A DNA stretch of 64,000 nt from Siphonodentalium dalli (GCA_032622095.1 CP136063.1:212557982-212621981), one strand, 5' to 3'. Shown: positions 1 to 12,309, counted from the stretch's first letter. Notes: a model not told the origin generated them from the letters alone. A program made the numbers and translations.

Positions 1-578
1 ATTTGAAATAAAAAAAATTTAAATTTTAAAAATATATAATTGTCATTCGCTAAACTTTGTGTTACAACAAAATTGTAAGATAGTACACAAATTTAAGTGA
101 ACTATAGAGTGTACTACTTCAATAAGTGTCTGATGTTCCTGAAAACAAAACGAGTAATCTGTAAATTGTGCCGGAACGAATGTATTTTGTTACATTACCC
201 TTTATTTAGCTTCTCATATCTCACAGCAAAATAATCGCTGGCAGTTTTGAATTTCAGCGTTTATATATTTATGTAATGCGAGCAAAGATAATAATTTCCC
301 CTTGTATATCATGTCCATAACCATATTGAATAAAGTTTTAACCATTCTACCGAACTGTCCAAATAAAATGTTGACTCACTTCATATTTAACCCTTACAAA
401 TTCTGAAAATCTCAGTAATATTCTTACTTATCCTTCCTTGGAATGATCAAACTTAGAAACTTTATGAATGTTCTTGGATGTTTCTCATTCTGATATCTAA
501 CTACCTGTTATAAATATTTAATGGAATTATGTAACTCTTAACCCTTTAGAGATGCATAATCTGAATTATGCTCCCAAA
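1..578. other. No gene seen
   Basis: AT-rich unique-looking sequence, presumably intronic. A TTAACCCTTTAGAG word at about 538 resembles a family E/A end but nothing follows it. Confidence 0.5.
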
Positions 579-831
579 TTACTTTGATATGGCGTGTCTG
601 TCATTTGCAGAATGAGGTCCCCAGAGGGTGAATTTAGTGATGCTACCCTGCATAGCGGGCTAGCATAACCAAATTCACCCTCTGGGAACCTCATTCTGCT
701 GAGGTGTAAGCAGAATGAGGTCCCCAGAGGGTGAATTTGGTGATGCTAGCCCCCTATGCGGGGTAGCATCACTAAATTCACCCTCTGGGGACCTCATTCT
801 GCAAATGACAGACAAGCTATTTCAAGGCTTG
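579..831. mobile_element. Family C hAT-like MITE, two palindromes
   Basis: Two copies of the family palindrome lie back to back, each running CAGAATGAGGTCCCCAGAGG ... to its reverse complement. The right terminus is CAAGGCTTG. CTCCCAAA flanks both sides (571-578 and 832-839), as an 8-bp target duplication; similarity of the flanks runs five bases further on the left, so the exact left end is uncertain. Confidence 0.7.
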
Positions 832-1163
832 CTCCCAAATTACTATTTCTTTGGCTTCGGGAGTAAAACATATTTGATTCGAGTCGAGGAACCCATCCAT
901 CAAAGCTCAGAGTGATCAGATATTGATTTTTTTAAATTTATTATTTCCCGAGAGGGCTCATTTTGTCAACTGATGATGATGCTTTTATTTTATAGTTCCG
1001 CTTTCATGGTCGAGGCGAACATCATTTACGTCATGTGATGTTGACCGATTTGACACATATGTGCGGAATCACTTGAAGAATATGATATGGCCCAAGATGG
1101 CGGAACGGTGTGTTCTTCAGGAACAGTCCTGTAATAATTCCTCGCGTCTCGGCCAAACCATGG

Positions 1164-1520
1164 CAGGCTAGCATCACCAAATTCACCCTCTGGGAACCTC
1201 ATTCTGCTTAGACCTCAACTGCTATGGGAGACCTAGGATCAGATTGAAGTTCTCCTGTTGAAGTTGGTGATGTTCACCCATTAGTCACCACGATTATGCA
1301 TTTTATCTTCTGCAAATTAGGGGATATAGAAACTGAACTGAGGAAAAAAGTAATTAAAAACAATGTTAATTTGAGAACATAGATACTTAGAGGATGAGGC
1401 CTAAGCAGAATGAGGTCCCCAGATGGTGAATTTGGTTATGCTAGCCCGCTGTGCATGGTAGCATCACTAAATTCACACTCTGGGGACCTCATTCAGCAAA
1501 TGTCAGAAACACTATAACCA
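1164..1520. mobile_element. Family C element, 5'-truncated
   Basis: Holds half of one palindrome (1166-1200), the internal spacer (CTCAACTGCTATGGGAGACC..., GCATTTTATCTTCTGCAAAT) and a complete second palindrome at about 1408-1497. The left half is lost. The spacer matches that of the full copy at 6423-6850. Confidence 0.65.
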
Positions 1521-1654
1521 GACGCTGCCTATGGACTGAGCATTTTCTCTAACTTTACAAATATCTTTGCTTGCTTTACATTCACTCACTATTTTAGGTG
1601 TTCTTGTTTTTTTCTGCATGAATTTTGAGTGCATGTTATTCATATAATTCACAG

Positions 1655-1681
1655 GACGAAGACACATCCAATGCAAAGAAG
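1655..1681 (+). CDS. Candidate 27-base microexon (DEDTSNAKK)
   Basis: The acceptor CATATAATTCACAG and donor AAG|GTAGGC bracket 27 bases, a multiple of three, reading DEDTSNAKK in phase 0. Like the 8189-8206 candidate it would fit in frame ahead of the 15235 exon. The peptide does not match any FERM motif known to me, so it may be an optional insert or a chance pair of splice-like sites. Confidence 0.3.
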
Positions 1682-2225
1682 GTAGGCTCACCCTAACATC
1701 CTCGAATCATTTACCTCCCATCATTTTAATTTTCATCACTAATAGTTATTGTTTGGAAACACATTCCATTGTTTTACCTTATAGTCACGTCGATATCTGG
1801 AAACCTACAGTATCAACATTGATAACTGAAGATATATTATTTATTCAGTGACAATGGCATATATATAAAATATATTAATACATGTAGAAGTATTATTGTA
1901 CATATGTATATCACCGGATGACATGGTCTCAATGACCGTCTTCCTGCCATCCCCATGCACAGATGATGATGTAGATGGGTATGAAAACATATATACACAT
2001 TATGTATGTAGTATACACTTAGTGATATCCCCGGCGCAGGCAAACAACATTTTTATTTCAGGTTAGAACTGTTTAACAGGAGAGCCAAAGACCGTAGCGT
2101 GCTACATAGTAAAAGAACCTTAAATTAATTGCTATACACCATTCTACACATCTTGGATTAATCAACATTCGACTAAACGTATAATAATCACAATTTACGT
2201 TTCAAACACCAATTCTTGTGTTATG

Positions 2226-2491
2226 GACTCTCTGTACTGAATGGATTCTCCAATTCAGTTACAACAGTATACATTGGAATGGTCTATTATTCATTTGGAG
2301 GGATGTTAAGGATATTTGAGCAAATGGCAGCCAGACAAAATGATAATATAAGTGCAGAAGGATTCATATTCCTTGGTTGCAAATGTTTAGATAATAACTT
2401 CAACAAAATGAACTATGGTTGTTTGTTGAACTTTTTATCTGAACATTTCCTAAGGGAACTACTCGTCAATGAGTATTTAGTATAGAAAGGG
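2226..2491. mobile_element. Family E TTAA-type MITE, degraded ends
   Basis: Runs from TACTGAATGGATTCTCC to GAGTATTTAGTATAGAAAGG, with the family hairpin ATGTTTAGATAATAACTTCA / GAACATTTCC in the middle. The left CCCTTT end is mutated. An open frame here is a shadow of the repeat. Confidence 0.7.
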
Positions 2492-2767
2492 CTGGCATTA
2501 TTATATCAACGAAATGACAGTATTTCTATTAAGTCTGAAACTTACAATATCAATTATTCAGTAATAATCATACTTCAACATCACTTGTTTTATGAATCTG
2601 AGGTGTTCACGCATACCCACACTTATTAAAGAGTGATAACTCTATTTTCTAGAATTTTTTTTGGCTTCTACAAGATCAACAGTAGAACATTTTTTCTTGT
2701 TCACAAACAATACTATACCAACAGAACTCTGTATTTGACTGAATTTTAATCTTTCTATATATTTTAA

Positions 2768-3026
2768 TCCTTTCATGATGGGAGCGGCGCTGGTGCATCA
2801 TTAAAGACCCTGTGCCAGTGCATTCTCTTATATATGTATATGAGTCTCCCATAGGGAGCCTAGCATATATAAGAGAATGCAGTGGCTTACAAGGTCAAGT
2901 TAAATATTGTTAGGCCAATGTATTCTCTTATATATGCGAGGCTCCCTATGGGAGACTCACATATGTAAGAGAATGCATTTGCACAGGGTTTATGCAAAAT
3001 TTCAGGAAGCTCCAGTCATGGAAAGG
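2768..3026. mobile_element. Family B TTAA-type MITE with two 'ATATATAAG' palindromes
   Basis: TTAA (2764-2767 and 3027-3030) flanks an element with ends TCCTTTCATGATGGGAGC and TCCAGTCATGGAAAGG. Inside are two palindromes of about 55 bp with the arm CATTCTCTTATATATG and centre CTCCC-ATA-GGGAG. The first is bounded by CCAGTG/CACTGG-type sequence, the second by CCAATG. Non-coding. Confidence 0.8.
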
Positions 3027-3548
3027 TTAAACAAGAAACAGATATGGTTTAAAAACTTTTCTAGGCATAAAATTAATCTTGCTGACTGTTCTTGTCAGAA
3101 GATTGAATATCTGCAGGTTTCCAGATAGAGACATCATGAATCAGTGGTTTATTGTCCAATGAGTACCCTTGGTTCACATATTTACTTCCCTGATTTTTCT
3201 GACCTGAAATATAATTTGCTTTTGGTAAACTAAATACCTGTGCATTAGATTAGTATCAAAAGAGTGAGTCAAAGCTCTGAGAAATTAAAGATGGATCCAA
3301 TATAGATGCCAAAACCCTCGGACCTCGAAACCTTTGTCGCCTGTTTAAATTATATTTTTAAATGCCAAGAAAAACAAAAAGTCTTGTTTTTGAATTGAAT
3401 TTCCTGAATCTGTTCTCTTTTGTCAAAAAATTAAACTTTATAATTTAATATCTAAAATTCCATGGCTCAATTCAGAACAATTCAGCCCATGTGAACCCAA
3501 ACTATTGAAAAAATTATTACTTCACAGTCTGACAATTACAAATGCCAC

Positions 3549-3846
3549 AAGTCTGACAAGCGAGATCACTGAGTCGCTGACAAGCGAGATCACTGAGTCG
3601 CTGCCATATTGGATCATCTGACAAGTGAGATCACTGAGTCGCTGCCATATGATATTGGATCCATCCAACCCTGTTCTGGGCATTCAGTGCTACAGGTCAA
3701 TGTTCTGGAGTAGCATATATGGAATTCATGAATATTCAGAACTCCATATATGGAATGCTACTCCAGTACTTTGACCTGTAGCACTTAAACCGCTAATGGG
3801 GATCCAACTCAGTAGAGGTAGTGACTCAGTGATCTCGCTTATTGAA
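3549..3846. repeat. Inverted-repeat element with tandemly repeated end
   Basis: A palindrome centred near 3735 (GTGCTACAGGTCAATGTTCT... against ...AGTACTTTGACCTGTAGCAC) is flanked by GCGAGATCACTGAGTCGC on the left and its reverse complement near 3825-3842. The left end motif occurs three times in tandem (about 3559, 3582 and 3623), the right end once. Probably a MITE with an amplified terminus; not seen elsewhere in the window. Confidence 0.55.
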
Positions 3847-4218
3847 GCCAATCAGAAAGTGTGGAATTTGTGTTTGGCTGACTCTGTTGTACTATTTTCA
3901 CCAAAACTGGCAAAAAAAATTCATCAACTACTAAATCATTTAGAGCATTATCAATAATATATAGACACCTTTTTATACTTCCAATCACATGTTTTAACTT
4001 TGAAATTTGACTCTTTCTTAGATTGTTTTGTGGTCACATTGCATTGAAAACTATTTCATAAATTCCTCCGTGAAACAGTTTCAGGTTCCAGTCATAAAGT
4101 TGCTTCTCTCCAGTTATCTCCATTGCCCACATCCACGGTTAAAACTAACATTGTTATAAAAGATCTAGAATTTCATTGATCTGCCTTGTGGATTAGATAG
4201 ATCAGAGTTGTATATAAA

Positions 4219-4314
4219 TTAACACTTTCTATATTTAACGGATTTTCCCACTGAACATTTCCTATTGGATATAAGATACTCATCAATGAGTATTTACTAT
4301 AGAAAGGATTAACA
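4219..4314. mobile_element. Family E internally deleted copy
   Basis: Both ends are present (AACACTTTCTATATTTAACG and GAGTATTTACTATAGAAAGG then ATTAAC), but the middle is reduced to a few tens of bases, so it is a minimal derivative of the family. Confidence 0.6.
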
Positions 4315-4792
4315 TTAGAGCTGTCATGATTACCATTTTTTACAATCAATAAATTAAAAAAATAATCATCAATAGTTATACCCCATGATGTCTTCTAACT
4401 TTTATAAAAAAAAGTCATATGTTGATCCCTTAATTTCCTTAACAGATCCCTTTGTTCATTTTTGTTTGTGGTCCTCCTATGTGCAATAACTTTAAGGTAA
4501 TTAGCCTGTTAGGATGACTTCTACTCGATGATAAAATTAAGAAACATTGACTATTGAGATAACATTTCTTAGTTTTCTCATGAGGATTTCTGTCATGATG
4601 CACTAGGCTTCTATAAGATGAGATGTGATTTATATATTGACGTAAAAAGATTATACAAATCTAATATAATTAAAAGAGCAATGCAATACTAATTCAACAA
4701 CACAGTTAATCATGACCGCTCTAATGAACATGTTATGAACAGCCCAAGTGTACTGATCTGGTTCAATTAATTCTGGTGAGCATACCAATTAT

Positions 4793-4941
4793 CAGACCTG
4801 CAAATAGTGTGTCTGTCATTTGCAGAATGAGGTTACCAGGGGTGAATTTAGTGATGTTAGCCCGATGTGCAGGATAGCATCACTAAATTCACCCTCTGGA
4901 GATCTCATTCTGCAAATGACAGACACACTATTTGCAGGATT
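4793..4941. mobile_element. Family C single-palindrome copy
   Basis: Terminal arms CCTGCAAATAGTGTGTCTG and its reverse complement enclose one palindrome. CCAATTAT (4785-4792) and CCAACTAT (4942-4949) look like an 8-bp target duplication with one later change. Confidence 0.7.
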
Positions 4942-5001
4942 CCAACTATGATAAAACTAGTGTTTCCTCTTCTTGAAAAAAGATGCAGAAAAAATGTTTA
5001 A

Positions 5002-5238
5002 CCCTTTGAGTGCCAGGGGCCGATCTCATCGGCCCTAAACATACAAAATAAGTCTGTTAAAGAATATAAGAATAAATTATTAAAATTGTAAAAAATTGTA
5101 AAAAAAAATAAAAAAATTGTTAGGCCAATGCATTCTCTTATATATGCGAGGCGACCTATGGTCGACTCGCATATATAAGAGAATGCATTGGCACAGGGTA
5201 TATGGGTTGATACAAAAATCGACCTGGCACTCAAAGGG
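5002..5238. mobile_element. Family A TTAA-type MITE with one palindrome
   Basis: TTAA precedes CCCTTTGAGTGCCAGG; the right end is the reverse complement CCTGGCACTCAAAGGG followed by TTTC (mutated target copy). Next to the left end is the small hairpin GGGGCCGATCTCATCGGCCC. An AT-rich spacer leads to a near-perfect palindrome at about 5133-5193 with centre CGACC-TAT-GGTCG. Reading frames across it are artefacts of the palindrome. Confidence 0.82.
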
Positions 5239-5514
5239 TTTCAACAACCTCTTTCAGCCACACGACAGTGCTGATTCAGTTATAATACCGGTATGTAGGT
5301 CAAACCCTCAGCACGTTATTCGTTATTACTACAAATGGAGTATCTTGTTCGAATGAATCTTTCTTTTCACTTTCTCATATACAGCCCTATATTTTGTTTA
5401 CTAAATATATCACACATGTGTAGGGTACTATTGATGCTACCGCATGTAAAACTGTTGCCCCAAAAGAGACAACTTATAAAGTTTTGTATCATTTCTGAGA
5501 AATTCCTGGAGTTA

Positions 5515-5720
5515 CAGTATTGCCTTAAATAATTGACTCCTTAACCACAGCAGAATTATGGGTCATTTTTCAGGATTTAGTCGGAAATATGGCTTGTTGC
5601 TATTCATCTGAAACAGAGAGCTTTCCGATGAATGGCAACAAGCCATATTTCCGACTAAATCCTGAAAAATTACCCATAATTCTGCTGTTGTTAAGGAGTC
5701 GATTATTTAGGGCATTACTG
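5515..5720. mobile_element. Family D Tc1/mariner-like palindromic MITE
   Basis: Starts CAGTATTGCCTTAAATAATT and ends GATTATTTAGGGCATTACTG, flanked by TA on both sides. Almost the whole length is one hairpin with arms near 100 bases. The TA target and CAGT ends fit Tc1/mariner-derived MITEs. Confidence 0.82.
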
Positions 5721-5899
5721 TATTTAGCATGGAGAAAAGTCCTAATAATAAATCCTTTGATAATCCCCTTTACTTTATTACTGACATCACTGGCATGTTG
5801 CCCAGAAATTGACATTGAAATGATTCATAAATAAAAGCTAGAATTATTATTATTATAGCCTTTTACAGGTTAATTTTGTTTGTGTGACCATTTCTTATA

Positions 5900-6037
5900 C
5901 AGTAATGCTCTAAGTAATCGACTCCTTAACCACAGCAGAATTATGGGTAACTTTTCAGGATTTAGTCGGAAATATGGCTTGTTGCTCACCGAAAGCTTTC
6001 CGATGAATGGCAACAAGCCATATTTCCGACTAAATCC
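5900..6037. mobile_element. Family D copy, 3'-truncated
   Basis: Begins CAGTAATGCTCTAAGTAATC and keeps the left arm and part of the right arm, then stops at TTTCCGACTAAATCC. It lies about 180 bases from the complete copy at 5515-5720. Confidence 0.78.
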
Positions 6038-6149
6038 TTTGTGAACTATTCAAATCATTGAATACAGTTTAATAGCTCCCTGTCTTAACTTCAACTTCAG
6101 TATAAATGAGAGATAATTTCGATTTCGATTAGCTCCTCAGGCTCAGGTC

Positions 6150-6263
6150 AGCCCTCCTAATTCAGATTGTTTGGCTTCGGCAATCTGCTATGGCAACCCT
6201 TTGCCAGTTTGCTTCAGCAAATGACTTTGGCATTGCTGATTGCTGTAGCCTATTATGAGGGCT
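6150..6263. repeat. Family G inverted repeat
   Basis: Ends are AGCCCTCCTAATTCAGATTG and ...CCTATTATGAGGGCTG, with GGCTTCGGCAATC and GGCATTGCTGATTGC blocks inside. Related copies are at 18067-18202 and around 18576-18685. No target duplication could be fixed. Confidence 0.55.
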
Positions 6264-6422
6264 GCTCAGGTACACAGCTTTATCTATTGTCAGTTTCCTT
6301 GAAAAAGCTTACCCCTGACGGTTCATTCTCGTTATACTGATTTACTCAGCTTAGACTGTGGACAATGTTTTGCTTGTGTTCCTCTTGAGTCAATCCAGTC
6401 ACTTACTGATGCTGGATTTGTC

Positions 6423-6850
6423 CAAGTCTGCAAATAGTGTGTCCGTCATTTGCAGAATGAGGTCCCCAGAGGATGACAGGCGGGCTAGCATCATCAAATT
6501 CACACTCTGGGAACCTCATTCTGCTTAGCCCTCAACTGCTATGGGAGACGAGACCTAGGATCAGATTGAAGTTCCCCAGTTGAAGTTGGTGAATTTCACC
6601 CATATTTGCATTGATTATGCATTTTATCTTTTGCAAATTAGGGGATAAAGAAACTTCCCAGAAGGGAAAATGTAACTAAAAATAATGTTAATTTGAGACT
6701 AATGATACTTCCCAGAAGATGAGGCCTAAGCAGAATGAGGTCCCCAGAGGCTGAATCTGGTGATGTTAGCCCGCTTTCGGGATAGTATCACTAAATTTAC
6801 CCTCTGTGTACCTCAAACTGAAAATGACAGACACACTATTTGCAGACTTG
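6423..6850. mobile_element. Family C full-length hAT-like MITE
   Basis: Reference copy, 428 bp. Ends CAAGTCTGCAAATAGTGTG and its reverse complement, with an exact 8-bp target duplication GATTTGTC (6415-6422, 6851-6858). A palindrome lies near each end, separated by a spacer of about 200 bases that contains GAAGTTGGTGAATTTCACCC. The 8-bp duplication and CAAG ends point to the hAT superfamily; no transposase is encoded. Confidence 0.85.
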
Positions 6851-7557
6851 GATTTGTCATTGTCACATGGTTACGAGCAGCCAATTAAAATACAGACTAT
6901 TGAACAAACTATGTGTTCTATTGTATGAAACATTTCAACACTCTTCCTATTATCGCTGCTATAAATAGCTTTCCCTGGCAATCTCTGCAGTATAATGACA
7001 CTTCGCACATTAAAAATATTTCTACGATTGACATATATCTGCTTACGGTTGTGTTTTCGCGAACAACAAATACAGTGCTAACTGTTGAAATTCTTGGAAA
7101 CAGGAAATAATTAATTCTATTCTCATTTCTATGTATTATTGGTGGAATGTTGTGATTGGCTGACACTAACATAATGGTTCTTGGAAGTAAGGGGATTCCC
7201 TGCTATCTGTTTCAGACTGTACAACACATAGCTTGTTCAATAGTCTGTATTTTAATTAGACTAGGATACGAGGAATAGGATACCGTGATCTCCAATACCA
7301 GGATTGGTTTAGTCAGGATCTTCCAGATGGAACATACCCAGGATTTCAAAATCTGACGAGAAATTTTTTTTTGCACAAGTTGTTAGCTTCATTATTAGCA
7401 AATATTAGTATTTACTAAACGCATATTTTTCCAAGGAGTTTGGATTTGGCTTTAGTCGATTTTGACTACAATCACATGAAATGATAGGATCTGAATCATT
7501 GAATCAGGTTGAATTATGACCAGAAAATACTATCATTTGACATGGTAGTATTGTTAA

Positions 7558-7802
7558 CCCTTTCATGATGGGAGCTGTGCTTGTGCAGCATTAAAGTTCC
7601 CGTACCAGTGCATTCTCTTATATATGACAGTCTTCTGTAGGTCTAGTCTACTAGGGAGCCTCGCATACATAAGAGAACGCACTGGCTTACACGGTCAAGG
7701 TAAATGTTGTTTGGCCAATGTTATCTGTGAGGCTCCTTATTTGGATAATGCATTGGAATTGGGTTTTTCGCAAAATTTCTGGAAGCTTCAGTCATGGAAG
7801 GG
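7558..7802. mobile_element. Family B TTAA-type MITE
   Basis: TTAA (7554-7557 and 7803-7806) flanks CCCTTTCATGATGGGAGC and CAGTCATGGAAGGG ends. The first palindrome is interrupted by ACAGTCTTCTGTAGGTC-type sequence and the second is partly deleted, so this is an older copy. Confidence 0.75.
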
Positions 7803-8188
7803 TTAATATTATGAATGAACTCACTTTTGTTCTAGCCCTTTGATGGCCATATTTATTGGCAAGCCTAAAAAATTTAATTGTTGTGAGGCGAGTCAACAGA
7901 ACTTCTTATGGCACCGACAATATTTGGTACGCCAACATCTTTGTTGTCAAATTACGTGAAAGAGATCATGCGGTTGATCGATTCTGAGAGCCTGGGTATT
8001 CTTATCGTCATCTAGGAGATCCTGGGTATCCTATTTATCATTTTGTATATACTGTGTAACCTTATCCTCGTAACCATAATAACCATAGGACAATGACCAA
8101 TCCAACTTTACTGATGGCCACTTTTCTCTTCTTACTATAAACTTTCACTTTCTCTGCATTAAATATTTATTATCTTATAAATTTTCAG

Positions 8189-8206
8189 AGATTTGGTGGA
8201 AAGCGG
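8189..8206 (+). CDS. Candidate 18-base microexon (RFGGKR)
   Basis: A good polypyrimidine-AG acceptor (ATAAATTTTCAG) and a donor CGG|GTAGGT flank 18 bases that read RFGGKR in phase 0, the phase needed before the 15235 exon. Placed there it would add a basic hexapeptide just before KQQPVGY, at the position of a loop in the FERM F3 lobe. Two matching splice signals this close are suggestive only; chance is possible. Confidence 0.35.
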
Positions 8207-8536
8207 GTAGGTTATGATGCACTTTTGCAATGTTTTTGGTTTCTTTCCCTAGTTTATGTATATATGACTTCCACGCTTTGGGATCATTGCACTATGATAT
8301 GGCTGTTGTGGAATCATCTTCATTGAATCGTTGTCATTGAGACATACCTGTTATGTTATGTATCTGTCGCCATCTGCAGGCCCTCTTCTTGTTTCATCTT
8401 TATCTTGTCTCATATTTCTTCTCAATTGTTCAGACCTCTAAACAGATCTCTAAATTTGCGAGATGCATAAAATGAAATACATATTGTTCATAATATTGAC
8501 GAAATCCCTATCTAGAAATAAAAAATAAATAGATAT

Positions 8537-8568
8537 AATAATAATAATAATAAATAAATAAATAAACT
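8537..8568. repeat. ATA/AATA microsatellite
   Basis: ATAATAATAATAATAA followed by AATAAATAAATAAA. Confidence 0.85.
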
Positions 8569-9814
8569 TCAGACCAGATGCATTGCTCCAAATCTGTGTC
8601 TGTATATATCAAAGACATGTGTACAAAATATTTAAATATGAGCATATATATAACATTATAGAAAAAAACCTGATTTTGACCTTACTACTTTTGTCGCACC
8701 TGTTTCATGGTGAATGAATGATAATTTCTTGAAAAGGAAGGCCTCAAGATAAATTAGGTCAGAGTCGTTTGACGCTTATTCCAATGATTCAACGATCTTT
8801 TACATTTTTTTTTTTGAAAATATGTTTTATATAAAAATTATGAACTTGTGTTTTCGAAAATTAATAGAAACAAATAATGTTGTATTTCACTGAAAATGAC
8901 AATGTGTATTCTGTGATTTGTACATCACAGCCGATCTGCGGTGTACATCGACTAGAGAGACAATATAGTCCACAATACGTCACCACATAAACTAGCGAGC
9001 GAGTACCACTTCACAAGCTCCTCAGCCTTACACGACTCAGCACCAAACAGACAATAATTTCAAGTTTTGCTGTGTAAAAATAACATAAACTTTCTTATTA
9101 TTATGATACATTGACTACTCTTATAATACAAAACATGTTGGTTTAATTGTTGTCAGCCTTCTAAATCATCGAAAATGTATGATATAAATTAACAGTAAAT
9201 TTTGTCTAGATCTAAAAAGATTTTTAACGCAATTCTCAACATTAATCAAAAATCTAATAAAAAAGTACATTCATCTGTCATCGTCATCTTGAAGTTTTCG
9301 CTTCACTCATCTTTTTTGGTGTGTCTTTGAGTTGGGTAGTTGTGGGAAGCAAATCTTAACAATGGTGGTTGTTATTCTGACTCTCTCTGACTTATGTGGA
9401 ATATGGTGCTTCAAGTGTGACCTAATAATTATGTATATTAATATGGGGGTAGTAGAATTGTGTTGTTAAAAGTGCAAACTCCCTTCTATGGTGTGTGATA
9501 TTGAGAAGATTCAGAACAATTTAAAAAAAAATTAAACGATTGATATTTAAATTGGCTTCATGCATGTACTTGTATTTACCAAATAAAGTAGAGATTTATA
9601 AAGATGTATTTACATCTAATTCGATGTCAGAACCGTCTTGTATGTTCTATGTTAATAAAAATTGTCTGGAATGCATTCATGTATTTTCATGCTGAGGTAT
9701 TGAAGTTTGAAACATACATTCATCTTCATGCATTCATTAAATGTAGTCAACCTGCATTCCATTTAAATGTGACCTACATGACTTTAATGTTGGGGAAACA
9801 TCTTATAACTCTTA

Positions 9815-10027
9815 CAGTAATGCCCTAAATAAATGACTCCTTAACCACAGCAGAATTATGGGTAATTTTTCAGGATTTAATCGAAAATATGGCTTGATGC
9901 CATTCATCGGAAAGCTCTCAGTGAGAGCTTTCCGATGAATGGCAACAAGCCATATTTCCGACTAAATCCTGAAAAATTACCCATAATTCTGCTGTAGATA
10001 AGGAGTCGATTATTTAGGGCATTACTG
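9815..10027. mobile_element. Family D palindromic MITE, full length
   Basis: 213 bp, CAGTAATGCCCTAAATAAAT to TTATTTAGGGCATTACTG, flanked by TA. The hairpin centre is GAAAGCTCTCAGTGAGAGCTTTC; most of the arms are complementary. Confidence 0.85.
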
Positions 10028-10509
10028 TATTTCTATTTGTGGCTGCTCCATGTGTTTAGTTTCTTGTTCATTATTATCTGATGGATAAATAAAAGAAAAG
10101 ATTCTCGAAACTAAATGTGACCACTTTGCATAGACGACTATCACTATTGCTTTCTTAACATCCAATTGTTTTATTTTTTTTTCATTTCCATATAAAGTAT
10201 CGGAGATCTCCTGTAGTTCATAGCTTAAACCATATAGACAAAGAGGTAGTTTAGAATATAAACAGAACATCCACTAGCTTTCAGTCTCCCCTCCCATTAT
10301 ATCCATCACTGCAATTGTAGAAACTGAGTATGATGAGCATGGCTCTGTCAATATTTTATACACATATGATGAGCATACCCTATTAACTTACTCGTATTTT
10401 AAATTCGCTCAGTTTGAATTCGTCCACCTTTCGTGATATGGAGACTTGCTTTTGAGCACCTTCAGTCTGGAATATGTGTATTTCTTACAAGCATTGAACA
10501 GTGAATTAA

Positions 10510-10748
10510 CCCTTTGAGTGCCAGGTCGATTTTTGTATCAACCCATATACCCTGTGCCAATGCATTCTCTTATATATACGAGTCGACCATAGGTCACCTC
10601 GCATATATAAGAGAATGCATTGGCCTAACATTTTTTTTTTTTTTTTTTTTTAAATTTTTTACAATTTTAATAATTTATTCTTATATTCTTTAACAGACTT
10701 ATTTTGTAGGTTTAGGGCCGATGAGATCGGCCCCTGGCACCCAAAGGG
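10510..10748. mobile_element. Family A TTAA-type MITE, reverse orientation
   Basis: Exact TTAA on both sides (10506-10509, 10749-10752). Ends CCCTTTGAGTGCCAGG and its complement with one change. Palindrome at about 10557-10623, then a T22-like run and the GGGCCGATGAGATCGGCCCC hairpin near the right end. Confidence 0.85.
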
Positions 10749-10992
10749 TTAATGCTTTACGTATGATAATGCTTTACGTATGAATAATGGTGTTGAGATT
10801 GTTTGCCTATATAATTGGCTATATTCAGTCCAACTTTCCATAATGTGTGTAACTCATTACACCACTTCTAATTTCCATGTGGTTTGCATGGTATAAACTC
10901 AAGACTCAAACTTGTTTTTGCTAAGTTGGTGCACAAAAAATAGTACTAGACAGATTTTAATACGAGAAAGGTATGTGGGGCTCAATATTTAA

Positions 10993-11224
10993 CCCTTTGA
11001 GTGCCAGGGGCCGATATTATCGGCCCTAAACCTACACAATAAGTCTGTTAAAGAATATAATAAAATATATTAAAATTGTATAAAAAAAAAATTAAAAAAA
11101 AATGGTAAGCCAATGCATTCTCTTATATATGCGAGGCGACCTATGGTCGACTCGCATATATAAGAGAATGCATTGGCACAGGGTATATGGGTTGATACAA
11201 AAATCGGACCTGGCACTCAAAGGG
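10993..11224. mobile_element. Family A TTAA-type MITE
   Basis: Exact TTAA on both sides (10989-10992, 11225-11228); same structure as the 5002 copy. It is only about 240 bases from the oppositely oriented copy at 10510-10748, so the two could pair with each other in a transcript. Confidence 0.85.
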
Positions 11225-12046
11225 TTAAGATGCTTCATAGTTGGAGTTTTAGAAAGTAGCCCATTATTCTGTAGTGCGTGATTGTGCACAAGTCATTGCA
11301 GACACTGTTCGTGCTCACACAGGGCTGTTAGTAGTAATCAGTTTAATGGCTTAAGGTGTAAGGATAGCACAAGAGGCCATGGTCTTTAAATGTTATCCTT
11401 CCATGATCACAAGAGTGTTGGCTAGTAACACACATGTTTTGTACTTATTACTACACGCCTGACCAACACATCATATCTGAAGTTATCAGAATACTTCTTC
11501 ATGTTGTACTAGTAGTATTCTTATTTTGTTACGTGTATATAAAGATTATTTGGTTCTGAAGTTCCAGTTGTAAAACATAATCATCAATTTGAGAAGGCCG
11601 AAACGGCGTTTTTTCATTAACTGCCATTAAGATATATTAACATATTAGATATGTTAGACCCGACCAATCGGTGATAGTATTTTAAAAAGTTAAAATTAGT
11701 GTTAAATAATCAATTCTTCAAACAAATAGCTTGTAACAGTCCTTCCCAGGAGCAGGGAGCGATTGCTCTCACACCCGTATGGACTCGCAATTTTGTATTC
11801 ATGGGTGCTAAAAAACTTAGGTCTATTCCACAATGACATTTTGTTTGAGAAAAACCCAACTTTTATATAAACCTAACGATTATATTTTGGGCGCAATTAC
11901 ACCTGCCAGAATTGTGAGAGCAAATTAGTGCTGTTGCGGTATTTCCCTCATGGGAATTAAGGACTGCTTGTAAGAATCATCAATTTCCCGACTTCCAGTA
12001 TATCCAGCATATATTGCAGATCATTCCACAACTGAATCATCCATAG

Positions 12047-12309
12047 TAACCGTTCTATACTGAATGGATTCTCTCATTTAATTATAAAATTAAATTTGGA
12101 ATGGTCTATTTTTCACATGGAGGGGTGTTCAAGCAATGAAAGCTGATGCCAGACAGAAAAACTTAACACGAGAGCAGAATGATTCATATTTATTGGTGGG
12201 AAATGTTCAGATAATAAGTTCAACAAGCTTGTTTGTTGAACTTATTATCAGAACATTTCCTAAAGTAACTTACTCATCATTGCATGAGTATTTAGTATAG
12301 AATGGGCTA
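12047..12309. mobile_element. Family E MITE
   Basis: From TAACCGTTCTATACTGAATG to TTTAGTATAGAATGGGCTA. The hairpin GAAATGTTCAGATAATAAGT / its complement is intact around 12200-12265. Terminal CCCTTT is mutated on both sides. Confidence 0.72.

Larger units (their letters stand above)
6851..9814. other. Intron: little besides a family B copy and a microexon candidate
   Basis: Apart from 7558-7802, 8189-8206 and the 8537 microsatellite, AT-rich sequence without recognised elements. A frame at 9604-9828 shows no domain. Confidence 0.5.

Noticed and set aside
2062-2108. Exon-like segment after TTTTATTTCAG reading LELFNRRAKDR
   Set aside because: The donor is weak and there is no match to FERM motifs.
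11740-11960. Segment reading IALTPVWTRNFVFMGAKKLR, vaguely like early FERM F3
   Set aside because: The stretch is bounded by imperfect inverted copies (CAGTCCTTCCCA / TGGGAATTAAGGACTG), so it looks like a repeat, and the phase does not fit.
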